Positions 1 through 6,624 of a DNA stretch of 11,979 nt are shown piece by piece. The position numbers and the translations under genes are program-made. Position 1 is the stretch's first letter; the number at the start of each line of letters is the position of its first letter. The stretch is from JAWXCM01 sp034408745. GTDB taxonomy: Bacteria; Acidobacteriota; Terriglobia; Bryobacterales; Bryobacteraceae. Location of the stretch: the NCBI GenBank assembly GCA_034408745.1, contig JAWXCM010000028.1:1-11979 (forward strand), in the 5' to 3' direction. Below the pieces are notes generated by a model. It saw nothing but the letters and a program-made list of their open reading frames with translations, ran no database searches and was not told where the DNA came from.

Positions 1-219
1 ATTCAGCAGCACGCGGTAAACGATGCGATAGTCACCGACGCGGAGCCGAAACCAGTTCGGCTGGCCATGCAGCTTCTTGTGACCTGACGGGAACGGATTC
101 TCTTCGAGGGAGAGCAAGGCGCTCAGAACACGCCCCTTGGTGGGTTCGGGCAGCTTGTCGATCTGACGGCCGGCCTGGCCGCCAACTTCAATCGTCCACT
201 TTGACGAGTTCGTAGCCAT
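1..219 (-). CDS. RelE/ParE-type toxin, C-terminus cut by the window edge
   Basis: The frame from an ATG at 217-219 is open to base 1 and gives 73 residues with no stop, so the 3' end lies outside the window. The sequence shows the hallmarks of the RelE/ParE toxin fold: an N-terminal strand (KWTIEV), a helical region containing DKLPEPTKGR, then KKLHGQPNWFRLRVGDYRIVYRV, the typical KLxG..xWR.RvGdYRiiY strand block. Toxins of this family are usually about 85-95 residues, so roughly 12-20 residues are missing. RelE members cleave mRNA at the ribosome and ParE members poison gyrase; the visible part does not separate the two. The start lies inside the upstream antitoxin gene (32 nt overlap), which implies translational coupling in one bicistronic operon. 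Confidence 0.85.
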   Translation of the reverse strand, partial: MATNSSKWTIEVGGQAGRQIDKLPEPTKGRVLSALLSLEENPFPSGHKKLHGQPNWFRLRVGDYRIVYRVLLN

Positions 220-406
220 TCCGCTCCAGCACCTGCCGAAGGGGAACCATCGAACCTCGCTCCCGCCGGCCAAGCTCCTCCAACTCCTGGACCTCCTGAG
301 GGTCCGTTACCGCTTCGATTTCGATGCGCTCACTCGGGTTACGACGGACTGCTGCGCGCCTGGAACGGGACTGTGGAGTTTTCGGCATGGCCAACCCGAT
401 TCCCAT
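188..406 (-). CDS. Antitoxin of the RelE-type toxin (72 aa)
   Basis: This small ORF lies directly upstream of the RelE-type toxin gene and overlaps it by 32 nt, the usual position for the cognate antitoxin. The N-terminus is basic (PQSRSRRAAVRR), consistent with DNA binding. The rest is acidic and helical (EAVTDPQEVQELEELGRRE), consistent with a segment that wraps the toxin, and then comes MVPLRQVLERNGYELVKVDD. The C-terminal half vaguely recalls Phd-like antitoxins, but I cannot assign a family. The ATG at 404-406 has an AGGG 8 nt upstream. A second in-frame ATG at 386-388 (product starting MPKTPQ) is an equally plausible start. By analogy the protein neutralises the toxin and represses its own operon. 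Confidence 0.7.
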   Translation of the reverse strand: MGIGLAMPKTPQSRSRRAAVRRNPSERIEIEAVTDPQEVQELEELGRRERGSMVPLRQVLERNGYELVKVDD

Positions 407-451
407 GGTACCGCCCTGTCAGGCCGCCTGCCGAGCTGCCCCACTTCTGAG

Positions 452-474
452 GGGGCCCTTTTTTGGAGGGCCCC
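452..474 (-). terminator. Hairpin after the receptor gene, possible terminator
   Basis: A perfect 7-bp GC stem (GGGGCCC / GGGCCCC) with a 9-nt loop lies 13 nt beyond the stop of the receptor gene. On the minus strand the A-run is in the loop and no T-tract follows the stem, so it is not a canonical intrinsic terminator. It also sits between the receptor gene and the downstream antitoxin start, so it could separate the two transcription units. Confidence 0.45.
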
Positions 475-486
475 TGTCCTGGGAGA

Positions 487-3400
487 TTAGAAGCTGATTC
501 GTATCGAGAGCTGGGCTCGGCGAGCCGGCCGCGCTGAGGTGGGCTGCAGGAACAGGGGGTTGATCTGGTTGTACTTGTAGTTCAACGCTCCTGGTTCGAG
601 GGCGCCTGCACGGGCGAAGTTGAGATTTGTATCGACAGCTGAGAACTGGCTGTGATTGAACGTGTTGTAGGTCTCGAAGCGAAGCTGGCCTTTCCAGCGT
701 TCCGTGAACGCGATGTTCTTGTAGACGGAGATGTCCCAGTTGTTGGTTCCGGGTCCGCGGAGGACGCCCCTGCCCATGTTGCCGCGGGTGGGGATTCCGG
801 CCTGCTCCCACTGCGGAGGCGCAAACCGATCCGCGGGCAGCGGGGCATCGGGATTCATGACGTAGGGGCGGGTGCCGAAGTCGCTGGAACCGGTGAAATC
901 GAGGCCGTTGACGAGGGTGTAGCCGGGGGTGAGGGGCGCTCCGGAGATGACTCGCGTGATGCCGGAGAGCTCCCAACCGTTGATGATCTGCTTTGCGAAG
1001 CCGGGTCCATTGCGGATGCGCCGAAAGGCGTAGGTGTAGCGGCCGGTGAAGACGTGTGTGCGGTCGAAGCCGGCGGGGCCGTAATTCCAGTTGCGGGGGC
1101 TCCAGGCGGGGTCGACTGCCGTGGTGTTGCTGTCGGCGCTGGTCAGCACTTTGCTGAACGTGTAGGAGAAGCCGACGGTGGCGCCACGGAGTATGCCATT
1201 CTTGCCGAATCGCTCATTGAAACTGGCCTGGAGGGAGTTGTAGTTGGAGGTGCCTCCAAATTCATAGGTATTGATGTCTGCGAAGCCCGGGTAGGGGCGC
1301 AGGAAGTTGTCGGCGTAGGCGGCGTTGGTGCTTGGGTCGCGATTCTGCGGGTTGGTTGCGAGCAGCTTGGCGCCGAGGGGGACGGGGTTATAGTTGCGGG
1401 TCCAGGGAAGATGGCGGCCCATGGTGCCAACATAGGAGACCTCGGCGACGGAGGTGCGGCTGATCTGGTGCTGGACGCTGAGGCTGAAATTGTAGGACGC
1501 GGTGCCCTTGTTGTGTCCGATCAGCGAGGAGACGTTGGACGGCGCCAGCATGCCGGATGCGGCGCTGGCTGCGAGGTCGTCTATTTCACCGTAGTAGGTG
1601 GTTGGGCTGAAGACGGTGGGCGGATTCGCGAGCGCGCCCATGGTGGGGTTGCCCTGCATGCGGTCGTAGAAGATTCCGGCGCCACCGCGGACGGCGGTCC
1701 TGCCGCGGCCGAAGGGGTCGAACGCAAAGCCGAGGCGGGGGGCCACCAGGACGGCGGGCAGGCTGTAGAGGCCTTTGGGATAGCCGTCTTTTCCACCCTG
1801 GAACATGCCGTTGGCGGGGTTGCCGCTGTTGGGGGCGAAGGTGCCAACAAGGCCGACGGGGTAGACGTCGCCGTTGCGGGGATCGATGGCGACTCGGTTG
1901 TTGGCTGCGTCGCGGCCACCCTTCATCAGAACAGGTGCGTTGGCTGGATTGAAGAGTGAGGGCAGGAAGGAGTGGAGCTGGAAGTGGCGGTCATACTGCG
2001 GCGGGTCGTTGTACATGCGGACGCCGTAGTCGAGCGAGAGGCGGCGGTTGACGCGCCACGTGTCCTGCACGTAGAACTCATTGTTCGCGAACCAGTAGTC
2101 GCCACGCGGGCGGCCGGTGGCCTCGGAGTAGCTTTGGAAAACGCCGAGCAGGGCGTTGGAGTACGGGTCGTTGGAATCGAGGATGTTGTTGGTGTTGTCG
2201 CGGTTGAAGCTGAGAGTGCCGCGGGTGGGGGCGTTGGCGAACTGTACCTTGCGGGTGCGTTCGAAATAGGCGCCGAACTTGATGGTGTGGGTTCGGTAGA
2301 TCTTGCTCACGTTGTCGACAAGCGAGTAGATGGTGTTGCGGTTCCAGTAAGGCGTGCCGTCCGAAATGGAGGGATTGGCCGGGTTCGGCACTCCCGTGAA
2401 CGTCATGTTGGGAATCATGTTCATCGGGTTGAGCGCGGGATTACGCTGCGGAATATTGATGCCGAGTTTGGTGCGGTCGAGCTTAGTGTAGTCGTCGGGC
2501 CGGTAGGTGAGGGTGTTCTGGCTGATGCCGTAGACCAGTTCGTTGAACCAGGAGGCGCCGATGGAGTTTGTCGACCGGAAGGTGAGGCCGCGTCCGGGCT
2601 GTCCGTAGCCGATGGGAGTGATGGGGAAGTTGAGACCTCCAGAGACCCACAGGCCGTAGGGGACATGCTGCTGATCGGCGTTGTTGCTGAGCCGGAGCGA
2701 GGTCTGCCAGTTGGCCTTCGGTGAATAGTCGAAGCGCAGGTTCTCCGTACGGCGCGGGTAGGATCCGGCTTCGGAGGTGAAGTAGTTCCACTGGTAGCGG
2801 CGGGTGGGGTTCGGGTCGACGTAATTGGGCAGTGGGAAAAGGTTCAGGATGGCTTTGCCGGTGGCGGTGAGGCGCGTTGACGGAATGATGTTGCCGGGGA
2901 ATGCCACCTTGTCGTTCATGGGGTCCTGGATGATGCGGAGGACGCCGTTGGTGTCGCGATGGTCGGAGAAGTTGCCCGCGCGTTCGGCCGCGGTGGGGAC
3001 TGTGATGGTTCTTGTTCCGTAGGCGACGAGCTGGTGCTGGTAGTCCTGCGAGAAGAAGAAGAACAGCTTGTTGCGGAGACTGTGGAGGCCGGGGATGGTG
3101 ACGGGGCCGCCCATGTTGTAGCCCTTGTTGTTGTAGCGGTAGGGGGTCCGCTGGCGTCCGGCGATGTTGTTAAAGAAGTCGTTGGCGTTGAGGCTTTCGT
3201 GGCGGTAAAACCAACTGCCGGAGCCGTGGTACTGCTTGCCGCCACCTTTGGTGATGACGGTGATGGTTCCGCCGGAATTGCGGCCGTATTCGGCTGCGTA
3301 GGCCGACGTGAGCACCTTGAGTTCGGCGACCGCATCCATGGAGGGCATCTGGTGGACGCCGCCGTTGGAGCCGGTGTCGAGGTTGGTGACACCGTCAATG

Positions 3401-3963
3401 GTCATGTTCTTCTGGTCGTTGCGGCCGCCAGCGATGAAGATGTTTCCGATGGAGTTCGGGCCTGGTGCGTCGCGGCCGTCGGAGGTGTCGACGACGCCTG
3501 GCATGAGGCTGACGGCGTCGAAGAGGTCGCGGCCCCGGAGCGCGAGGGAGTCGAGCTCCGTGGAGCTGAGGACTCCGGCTTTTTCCCCGCTGCTGAGGTT
3601 GACGGCGACGGCTTCGGCACTGACGGTGACGGTGTCGGCGACCTGGCCGAGCGCCATCTTCACCTGTCCGAGCGATCGCTGCTGGCTGGAACTGAGGACG
3701 ATGCCGGTCTGCTTGTAAGGGCGGAATCCGGTGAAGCCAATTTCAATCTGGTAAGTGGCTGGAGCGAGATCGGGAAAAGAGAAAAAGCCGTCCGTATTGG
3801 TGACAGACGTCCGGACGAAGCCCTGACCTTCGGAAGTCAGCGTGATCTGCGCGGCTGGCATGACAGCGCCTGCGGGATCAATTACTGTGCCGGAAAGGCC
3901 AGCGGAAATATTCTGGGCCGCAAGGACTGCGGACAGGCACAAAAATGCGCAGACGAGACGCAT
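487..3963 (-). CDS. TonB-dependent-receptor-like outer-membrane protein with carboxypeptidase-regulatory-like domain
   Basis: The 1158-residue protein has a signal peptide (about residues 1-16, MRLVCAFLCLSAVLAA). A CarboxypepD_reg-like beta-sandwich follows at about 20-105 (GTVIDPAGAVMPAAQITLT, then TDGFFSFPDLAPATYQIEI). A TonB-box-like stretch (VADTVTVSAE) is at about 108-117. A plug follows at about 130-245, with LALRGRDLFDAVSLMPGVV, NMTIDGVTN and AAEYGRNSGGTITVITKGG. The rest is an aromatic-rich 22-strand-type barrel ending in LSIRISF, the terminal Phe being typical of barrel proteins handled by BAM. Such proteins are abundant in Acidobacteriota and are thought to import large substrates or glycans; the ligand cannot be read here. 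An AGGGAG lies 9 nt before the ATG. The gene is intact over 3.5 kb, in contrast to the broken TA genes nearby. Confidence 0.92.
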   Translation of the reverse strand: MRLVCAFLCLSAVLAAQNISAGLSGTVIDPAGAVMPAAQITLTSEGQGFVRTSVTNTDGFFSFPDLAPATYQIEIGFTGFRPYKQTGIVLSSSQQRSLGQVKMALGQVADTVTVSAEAVAVNLSSGEKAGVLSSTELDSLALRGRDLFDAVSLMPGVVDTSDGRDAPGPNSIGNIFIAGGRNDQKNMTIDGVTNLDTGSNGGVHQMPSMDAVAELKVLTSAYAAEYGRNSGGTITVITKGGGKQYHGSGSWFYRHESLNANDFFNNIAGRQRTPYRYNNKGYNMGGPVTIPGLHSLRNKLFFFFSQDYQHQLVAYGTRTITVPTAAERAGNFSDHRDTNGVLRIIQDPMNDKVAFPGNIIPSTRLTATGKAILNLFPLPNYVDPNPTRRYQWNYFTSEAGSYPRRTENLRFDYSPKANWQTSLRLSNNADQQHVPYGLWVSGGLNFPITPIGYGQPGRGLTFRSTNSIGASWFNELVYGISQNTLTYRPDDYTKLDRTKLGINIPQRNPALNPMNMIPNMTFTGVPNPANPSISDGTPYWNRNTIYSLVDNVSKIYRTHTIKFGAYFERTRKVQFANAPTRGTLSFNRDNTNNILDSNDPYSNALLGVFQSYSEATGRPRGDYWFANNEFYVQDTWRVNRRLSLDYGVRMYNDPPQYDRHFQLHSFLPSLFNPANAPVLMKGGRDAANNRVAIDPRNGDVYPVGLVGTFAPNSGNPANGMFQGGKDGYPKGLYSLPAVLVAPRLGFAFDPFGRGRTAVRGGAGIFYDRMQGNPTMGALANPPTVFSPTTYYGEIDDLAASAASGMLAPSNVSSLIGHNKGTASYNFSLSVQHQISRTSVAEVSYVGTMGRHLPWTRNYNPVPLGAKLLATNPQNRDPSTNAAYADNFLRPYPGFADINTYEFGGTSNYNSLQASFNERFGKNGILRGATVGFSYTFSKVLTSADSNTTAVDPAWSPRNWNYGPAGFDRTHVFTGRYTYAFRRIRNGPGFAKQIINGWELSGITRVISGAPLTPGYTLVNGLDFTGSSDFGTRPYVMNPDAPLPADRFAPPQWEQAGIPTRGNMGRGVLRGPGTNNWDISVYKNIAFTERWKGQLRFETYNTFNHSQFSAVDTNLNFARAGALEPGALNYKYNQINPLFLQPTSARPARRAQLSIRISF

Positions 3964-4023
3964 ACTGCAAAACTCCCTGGTCGGAATTGGGCGGCCAACC
4001 CGCCATGTCCGGTTTTTGAGGGA

Positions 4024-4032
4024 AGTATATCA
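4024..4032 (-). promoter_or_regulatory. Extended -10 promoter element of the receptor gene
   Basis: On the minus strand these bases read TGATATACT, an extended -10 (TGn plus TATACT, one mismatch from TATAAT). It lies about 60 nt upstream of the receptor ATG and predicts an untranslated leader of roughly 50 nt. No good -35 is visible at the expected spacing, as is common for extended -10 promoters. A 6-bp GC hairpin (GGGCCG / CGGCCC, 4044-4061) lies just upstream, of unknown role. Confidence 0.5.
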
Positions 4033-4089
4033 GTTAAAGCGGGGGGCCGGTTTTACGGCCCGTTCGCCGGGCACTGCGGAAGCGCCGGT

Positions 4090-4307
4090 TTACGGTCGGG
4101 CGCTGTCGACGAGCCGGCTGTGGCGGATCCGCCCCGCCCCGCCGCTGGAAGCGCAGCCTCGGTCGTGTAGTTGGCGAGCTGATTCTCCAGTCCGCCAAAG
4201 GTGCATAAGGCTCATTGATTGAGTTGAGCGATTACGGGTTTCCTGCCTGCCGATGCCACAAGCCCGTGACCACGGACGACGTAAAGACACTGGATAACGA
4301 CGAATAA
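4090..4307 (+). pseudogene. Decayed VapB-type antitoxin gene
   Basis: Antitoxins paired with this VapC subfamily usually read, as recalled, like ...GRSLGxVxSELARxAL...NGFPVLPxRGxxVTxExVxxLxDEE. From about 4155 one plus-strand frame encodes RSLGRVVGELILQSAKGA, then a TAA (4206-4208), then GSLIELSDYGFPACRCHKPV and TTDDVKTLDNDE, ending at TAA 4305-4307, 13 nt before the first usable vapC codon. The amino-terminal part seems to lie in the +1-offset frame (VDEPAVAD at about 4105-4128), which would require a frameshift near 4145-4155. No ATG is found where the start should be; a TTA stands at 4090-4092. An in-frame stop, a probable frameshift and no start codon point to a pseudogene. The similarity is judged by eye from family patterns; the 5' boundary is approximate. 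Confidence 0.55.
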
Positions 4308-4320
4308 TCGGGTCTTCCTG

Positions 4321-4695
4321 TTGGACCCCAACGTCCTGATCGCGCTGGCAACCCCCGATCACAGCATGAATGCGCGAGCTGCTGCGTGGTTCCGGGAAGG
4401 GCGCCAATTTGCGACTTGCCCTGTTACGCAGGGCGCGCTGGTGCGTTTCCACCTGCGAGCCGGGGTAGACGCAACGATACAGTCCGCGAAGCTGCTGCTG
4501 GCCTCCATCTCCGCCATACCCCGGCATGAATTCTGGCCCGACGATGCGTCCTGTCTCGATATCCCAACGACCGGGATCATCGGGCACCGGCAGGTGACGG
4601 ACGCATACCTGGTGCTACTGGCGCAGAAACACGGCGGTTCGCTGGTGACGATGGATGACGCGCTGGCCGCGGTCATCCGGGCACCACGCTGCTAA
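4321..4695 (+). CDS. vapC: VapC-type PIN-domain ribonuclease toxin, start codon degraded
   Basis: The 124-residue product is a complete PIN domain: LDPNVLIAL at the start (first metal-binding Asp, residue 2), FATCPVTQGALVRF at about 30-43, FWPDD at 71-75, GHRQVTDAYLVLLAQKHGG at 88-106 (Asp94) and LVTMDDAL at 108-115 (Asp112/113). This matches the VapC subfamily that normally begins MFLLDVNVLIALAW. VapC enzymes cleave specific tRNA or rRNA sites. The family start would be at 4312, but that codon is GTC (Val), where GTG or ATG would be expected. Only CTG at 4318 or TTG at 4321 remain downstream, without a Shine-Dalgarno sequence, and a TAA at 4282-4284 closes the frame upstream. Since vapB is a relic, an untranslated toxin gene would explain how it can be tolerated. 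It is listed as a CDS because the domain itself is intact. Confidence 0.75.
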   Translation: MDPNVLIALATPDHSMNARAAAWFREGRQFATCPVTQGALVRFHLRAGVDATIQSAKLLLASISAIPRHEFWPDDASCLDIPTTGIIGHRQVTDAYLVLLAQKHGGSLVTMDDALAAVIRAPRC

Positions 4696-5048
4696 GGTTG
4701 AGGCGGATGCCAACCAGCGAAATCCTGCGGAAAGAATTACGGCGCCTAATTCCGCGGGAAATCACCGGGAACGGAAAATGTTTTGTCGACGGTGCGGGCT
4801 AGTTCGAGGCATTGATCGGGCTGCCTTCCGCAGTCGCGCAACCCTGTCCAGTACGTCCGAACCAGACTGTCGCAGGTGGAAACGCTTGATCGACATCAGC
4901 TCGGTGGCTCAGAACAACGCTGCAAAAGGCGACCAGAGCCATCAATCCGCTGCGAGGATTCCGATTCGTCTCGATCTCATCGATTCCGCCGGAACGGATT
5001 CCCGCCGGTAGTTCCGCAACAGAGCTTTATCAGGCTTCTCCCGAAAAT
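4696..5048 (+). other. 353-nt gap with no convincing gene
   Basis: I see no family signature here on either strand. The only small ORF with a plausible ribosome site is 4707-4802 (31 residues, starting MPTSEILRKELRRLIPREIT), 11 nt after the vapC stop, with GAGG or AAGG just before its ATG. It is unrecognised and may be chance or another relic. The open frame that runs from 4876 into the antitoxin gene is read-through upstream of the real start and is Arg/Ser-rich noise. Confidence 0.4.
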
Positions 5049-5066
5049 GTTATACCGAAATATAAC
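5049..5066 (+). promoter_or_regulatory. Inverted repeat GTTATA-N6-TATAAC, likely autoregulatory operator
   Basis: A perfect 6-bp inverted repeat with a 6-nt spacer (CCGAAA) sits 19 nt upstream of the mazE start. The left arm overlaps a TGTTATACC stretch that could act as an extended -10. MazE/AbrB-fold antitoxins are known to bind palindromes that overlap their own promoters, so this is the natural operator candidate. It stands out as AT-rich in a GC-rich region. Confidence 0.55.
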
Positions 5067-5070
5067 CACC

Positions 5071-5075
5071 GGAGG
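5071..5075 (+). promoter_or_regulatory. Ribosome binding site that decides the mazE start
   Basis: GGAGG lies 10 nt before the ATG at 5086-5088. A second, out-of-frame ATG at 5082-5084 overlaps the true start region (ATGCATG), but only 5086 opens the conserved antitoxin frame. Confidence 0.7.
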
Positions 5076-5085
5076 TCTGCTATGC

Positions 5086-5337
5086 ATGACAAATCTGCGC
5101 AAAGTCGGCGGCTCGATCATGCTGGCCGTGCCTCCCGCTCTGCTCGACATCCTGCGCCTGCGACCGGGAGCCAGGGTCGGCATCGCGGTTGAAAACGGCC
5201 CACTGGTGGTAGAGCCGCAGCAGCGGCCTCGCTACACACTGGACGAACTCCTCGCTCAATGCGATCCTAAGGCCGCACGCTCCCGGGAAGATCTTGAATG
5301 GCTCGACAACAAGCCAGCGGGTGCCGAGCTCATCTGA
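5086..5337 (+). CDS. mazE: MazE/PemI/ChpS-type antitoxin (AbrB fold)
   Basis: The 83-residue protein has an N-terminal swapped-hairpin AbrB domain (residues 1-46: LRKVGGSIMLAVPPALLDIL, LRPGARVGIAV, PLVVEP). Its C-terminal tail RYTLDELLAQCDPKAA then LDNKPAGAELI closely follows E. coli ChpS (RYSLDELLAQCD...PAGDEIW). The N-terminus should bind DNA as a dimer, and the tail should occupy the toxin's RNA-binding groove. The start at 5086 is set by the GGAGG and by loss of similarity upstream; the same frame is open further upstream but has no family match. The stop overlaps the toxin start (TGATG), so the pair was translationally coupled. The gene looks intact although its toxin partner is broken. 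Confidence 0.9.
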   Translation: MTNLRKVGGSIMLAVPPALLDILRLRPGARVGIAVENGPLVVEPQQRPRYTLDELLAQCDPKAARSREDLEWLDNKPAGAELI

Positions 5338-5667
5338 TGAAACGGGGTGAGATTTGGCTGGTGGGGCTCGATCCCGCGACAGGGCATGAGCCAAAGGGCC
5401 GGCGCCCGGTCCCGATCGTCTCGCCGGAGGCTCCACCAGTTGACCACGGTTCCCGTGGTTCTCCCCATCACCAGCGGTGGGAGTTTCGCTCGCACGGCCG
5501 GGTTCGCCGTGGCACTGGCGGACGCCGGAACTAAGACAACGGGCGTTGTCGAGTGCGATCAGCCCCGCGCGCTCGATCTCACCGCCCGGGGCAGCAAGAA
5601 ACTGGAGAGCGTTCCCGCCGCGGTCACGGACGAAGTGCTGGCGAAGCTCGCGACGATTTTTGAGTGA
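5337..5667 (+). pseudogene. mazF: MazF/PemK/ChpB-type toxin gene with one frameshift
   Basis: From ATG 5337 the first frame reads MKRGEIWLVGLDPATGHEPK then GRRPVPIVSPEA, matching the PemK/ChpB N-terminus. Similarity then jumps to the next frame at about 5433: HQLTTVPVVLPITSGGSFAR, TAGFAVALADAGTKTTGVVE, CDQPRALDLTARGSKKLESV, ending LAKLATIFE at TGA 5665-5667. PemK reads GEIWLVSLDP...AAFNR...VPVTSGGNFARTAGF...TTGVVRCDQPR in the same order. The switch from GCT (5430-5432) to CAC (5434) needs one base removed or two added. In the first frame translation continues as junk to a stop near 5532. MazF-type toxins are sequence-specific mRNA endonucleases; this copy should be inactive unless the ribosome shifts frame. 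A sequencing error is the main alternative. Confidence 0.85.
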
Positions 5668-5754
5668 GTAATATGGGAACCGCCGCCGCAAGTATGCCAT
5701 AGAGCGCATGCCGTCAGGCTAGTTTCATAATCGACCTGCTCGCTCGCCGATTGT

Positions 5755-5770
5755 CGCCAGATGACTGGCG
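5755..5770 (-). terminator. 6-bp hairpin between convergent genes
   Basis: CGCCAG-ATGA-CTGGCG is a perfect hairpin 8 nt beyond the DUF3037 stop and 87 nt beyond the mazF stop. No T-tract follows on either strand. It may end or stabilise the minus-strand operon transcript, but this is a weak inference. Confidence 0.35.
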
Positions 5771-5778
5771 GGCAACCC

Positions 5779-6624
5779 TCAACTCGCTCGTTTGTGCTCA
5801 CGCATCTCACGCTCCAGCTCCTCGGCAAATGCCTCGGCCTCGCGCTCTGAAATCAACTCGTGCCGTCCAGGCATTTTGCGCAGAATGTTCTCCGCCTTCA
5901 GAAACGTCCCGTGCAAACGTTCATCCTGAGGCTCGCCGAGCAAAAGATGAAGCTGGAAGGTTTCGGAGCTGTCGTTGAGGCTCGTAGCCCGCCCAAGCCA
6001 GCGATTGGCTTTGTCGAGTATGGATCCACCGTCCGTCAGGTCGAACGACACTGGTTCGTACACATGCCAAATCCCGTTCTTCCACGCCCGCTCGAACTCA
6101 TAATCATAATCAGGAGCAAGGATCCGCTTCGGACCCAGATGTGCCGAAATGTGCCGCTTGTCCAGTGCCTCACGAAACGTACGCCAGACCTCATCGTCGT
6201 CTCTCCGGCTCACGCCCTTTGTGGGCGTGTACCGCTCCACATAGCGCTCGTACAACTCCTCGGTGGTCTGGTCCAGATTCTGGCTGAGCCCGCCGCCTGC
6301 CGGTGCAAACTGGATGGAGCTGTCATCGTGCGGCAGCACCCGGGCCAGCAAGTGTTCGATCGTTCGCCCGGACTCGAAGGGAAGCTCGGACTTCAGGCTT
6401 TTGCCAACAGCCGTGAGCCGCTCTTCGATGAACCGCGTCATCTGTCGGAACCGTTCCCCGTCGATCCTGGTAAACGTGCGTGTGATGCGCCGGTAGTGGG
6501 TCGTGCACTTCGCCCGCAGGTATCCTGTCTGGGCCGAGTAAACGGCGATTCCGATGTTCAGGAACTCCTGCGTCACGGGGTCGTGCACATACCGCAGGAC
6601 GCTAAACGTGTATGCCGTTCTCAT
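5779..6624 (-). CDS. DUF3037-family protein, partner of the HipA-like kinase
   Basis: The 281-residue protein begins with the DUF3037 signature (residues 1-35: YTFSVLRYVHDPVTQEFLNI then GIAVYSAQTGYL). A helical region with FRQMTRFIEERL follows at about 59-70. A second block lies at about 150-230 (FREALDKRHISAHLGP, DYDYEFERAWKNGIWHVYEP, VSFDL). The tail from about 255 is highly charged and helical (EREAEAFAEELEREMREHKR). There is no signal peptide or membrane segment. Its biochemical activity is not known to me. DUF3037 genes are, as I recall, commonly found next to HipA-like kinase genes, and here the ATG overlaps the kinase stop by 4 nt (ATGA). This suggests a two-protein module in which DUF3037 could be a regulator, antitoxin or effector. 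Confidence 0.8.
   Translation of the reverse strand: MRTAYTFSVLRYVHDPVTQEFLNIGIAVYSAQTGYLRAKCTTHYRRITRTFTRIDGERFRQMTRFIEERLTAVGKSLKSELPFESGRTIEHLLARVLPHDDSSIQFAPAGGGLSQNLDQTTEELYERYVERYTPTKGVSRRDDDEVWRTFREALDKRHISAHLGPKRILAPDYDYEFERAWKNGIWHVYEPVSFDLTDGGSILDKANRWLGRATSLNDSSETFQLHLLLGEPQDERLHGTFLKAENILRKMPGRHELISEREAEAFAEELEREMREHKRAS

Noticed and set aside
4044..4061. GGGCCG / CGGCCC hairpin upstream of the receptor promoter as a terminator
   Set aside because: It has no T-tract on either strand and follows no intact gene. A 6-bp GC hairpin is expected by chance in GC-rich DNA.
652..4170. Long plus-strand ORFs opposite the receptor gene (652-1959, 1972-2724, 2959-4170)
   Set aside because: They are antisense shadows caused by GC-rich third positions. 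Their products are Gly/Val/Ala-rich without domain patterns, while the minus strand encodes a clear outer-membrane protein throughout.
4090..4587. Minus-strand ORF of 165 codons across vapBC
   Set aside because: It is antisense to the PIN domain, shows no family pattern, and its start lies inside vapC.
5430..5436. Programmed ribosomal frameshift in mazF
   Set aside because: No slippery heptamer, stop codon in the ribosomal A site, or downstream stem-loop typical of programmed shifting is visible at the switch. A mutation or sequencing error is simpler.
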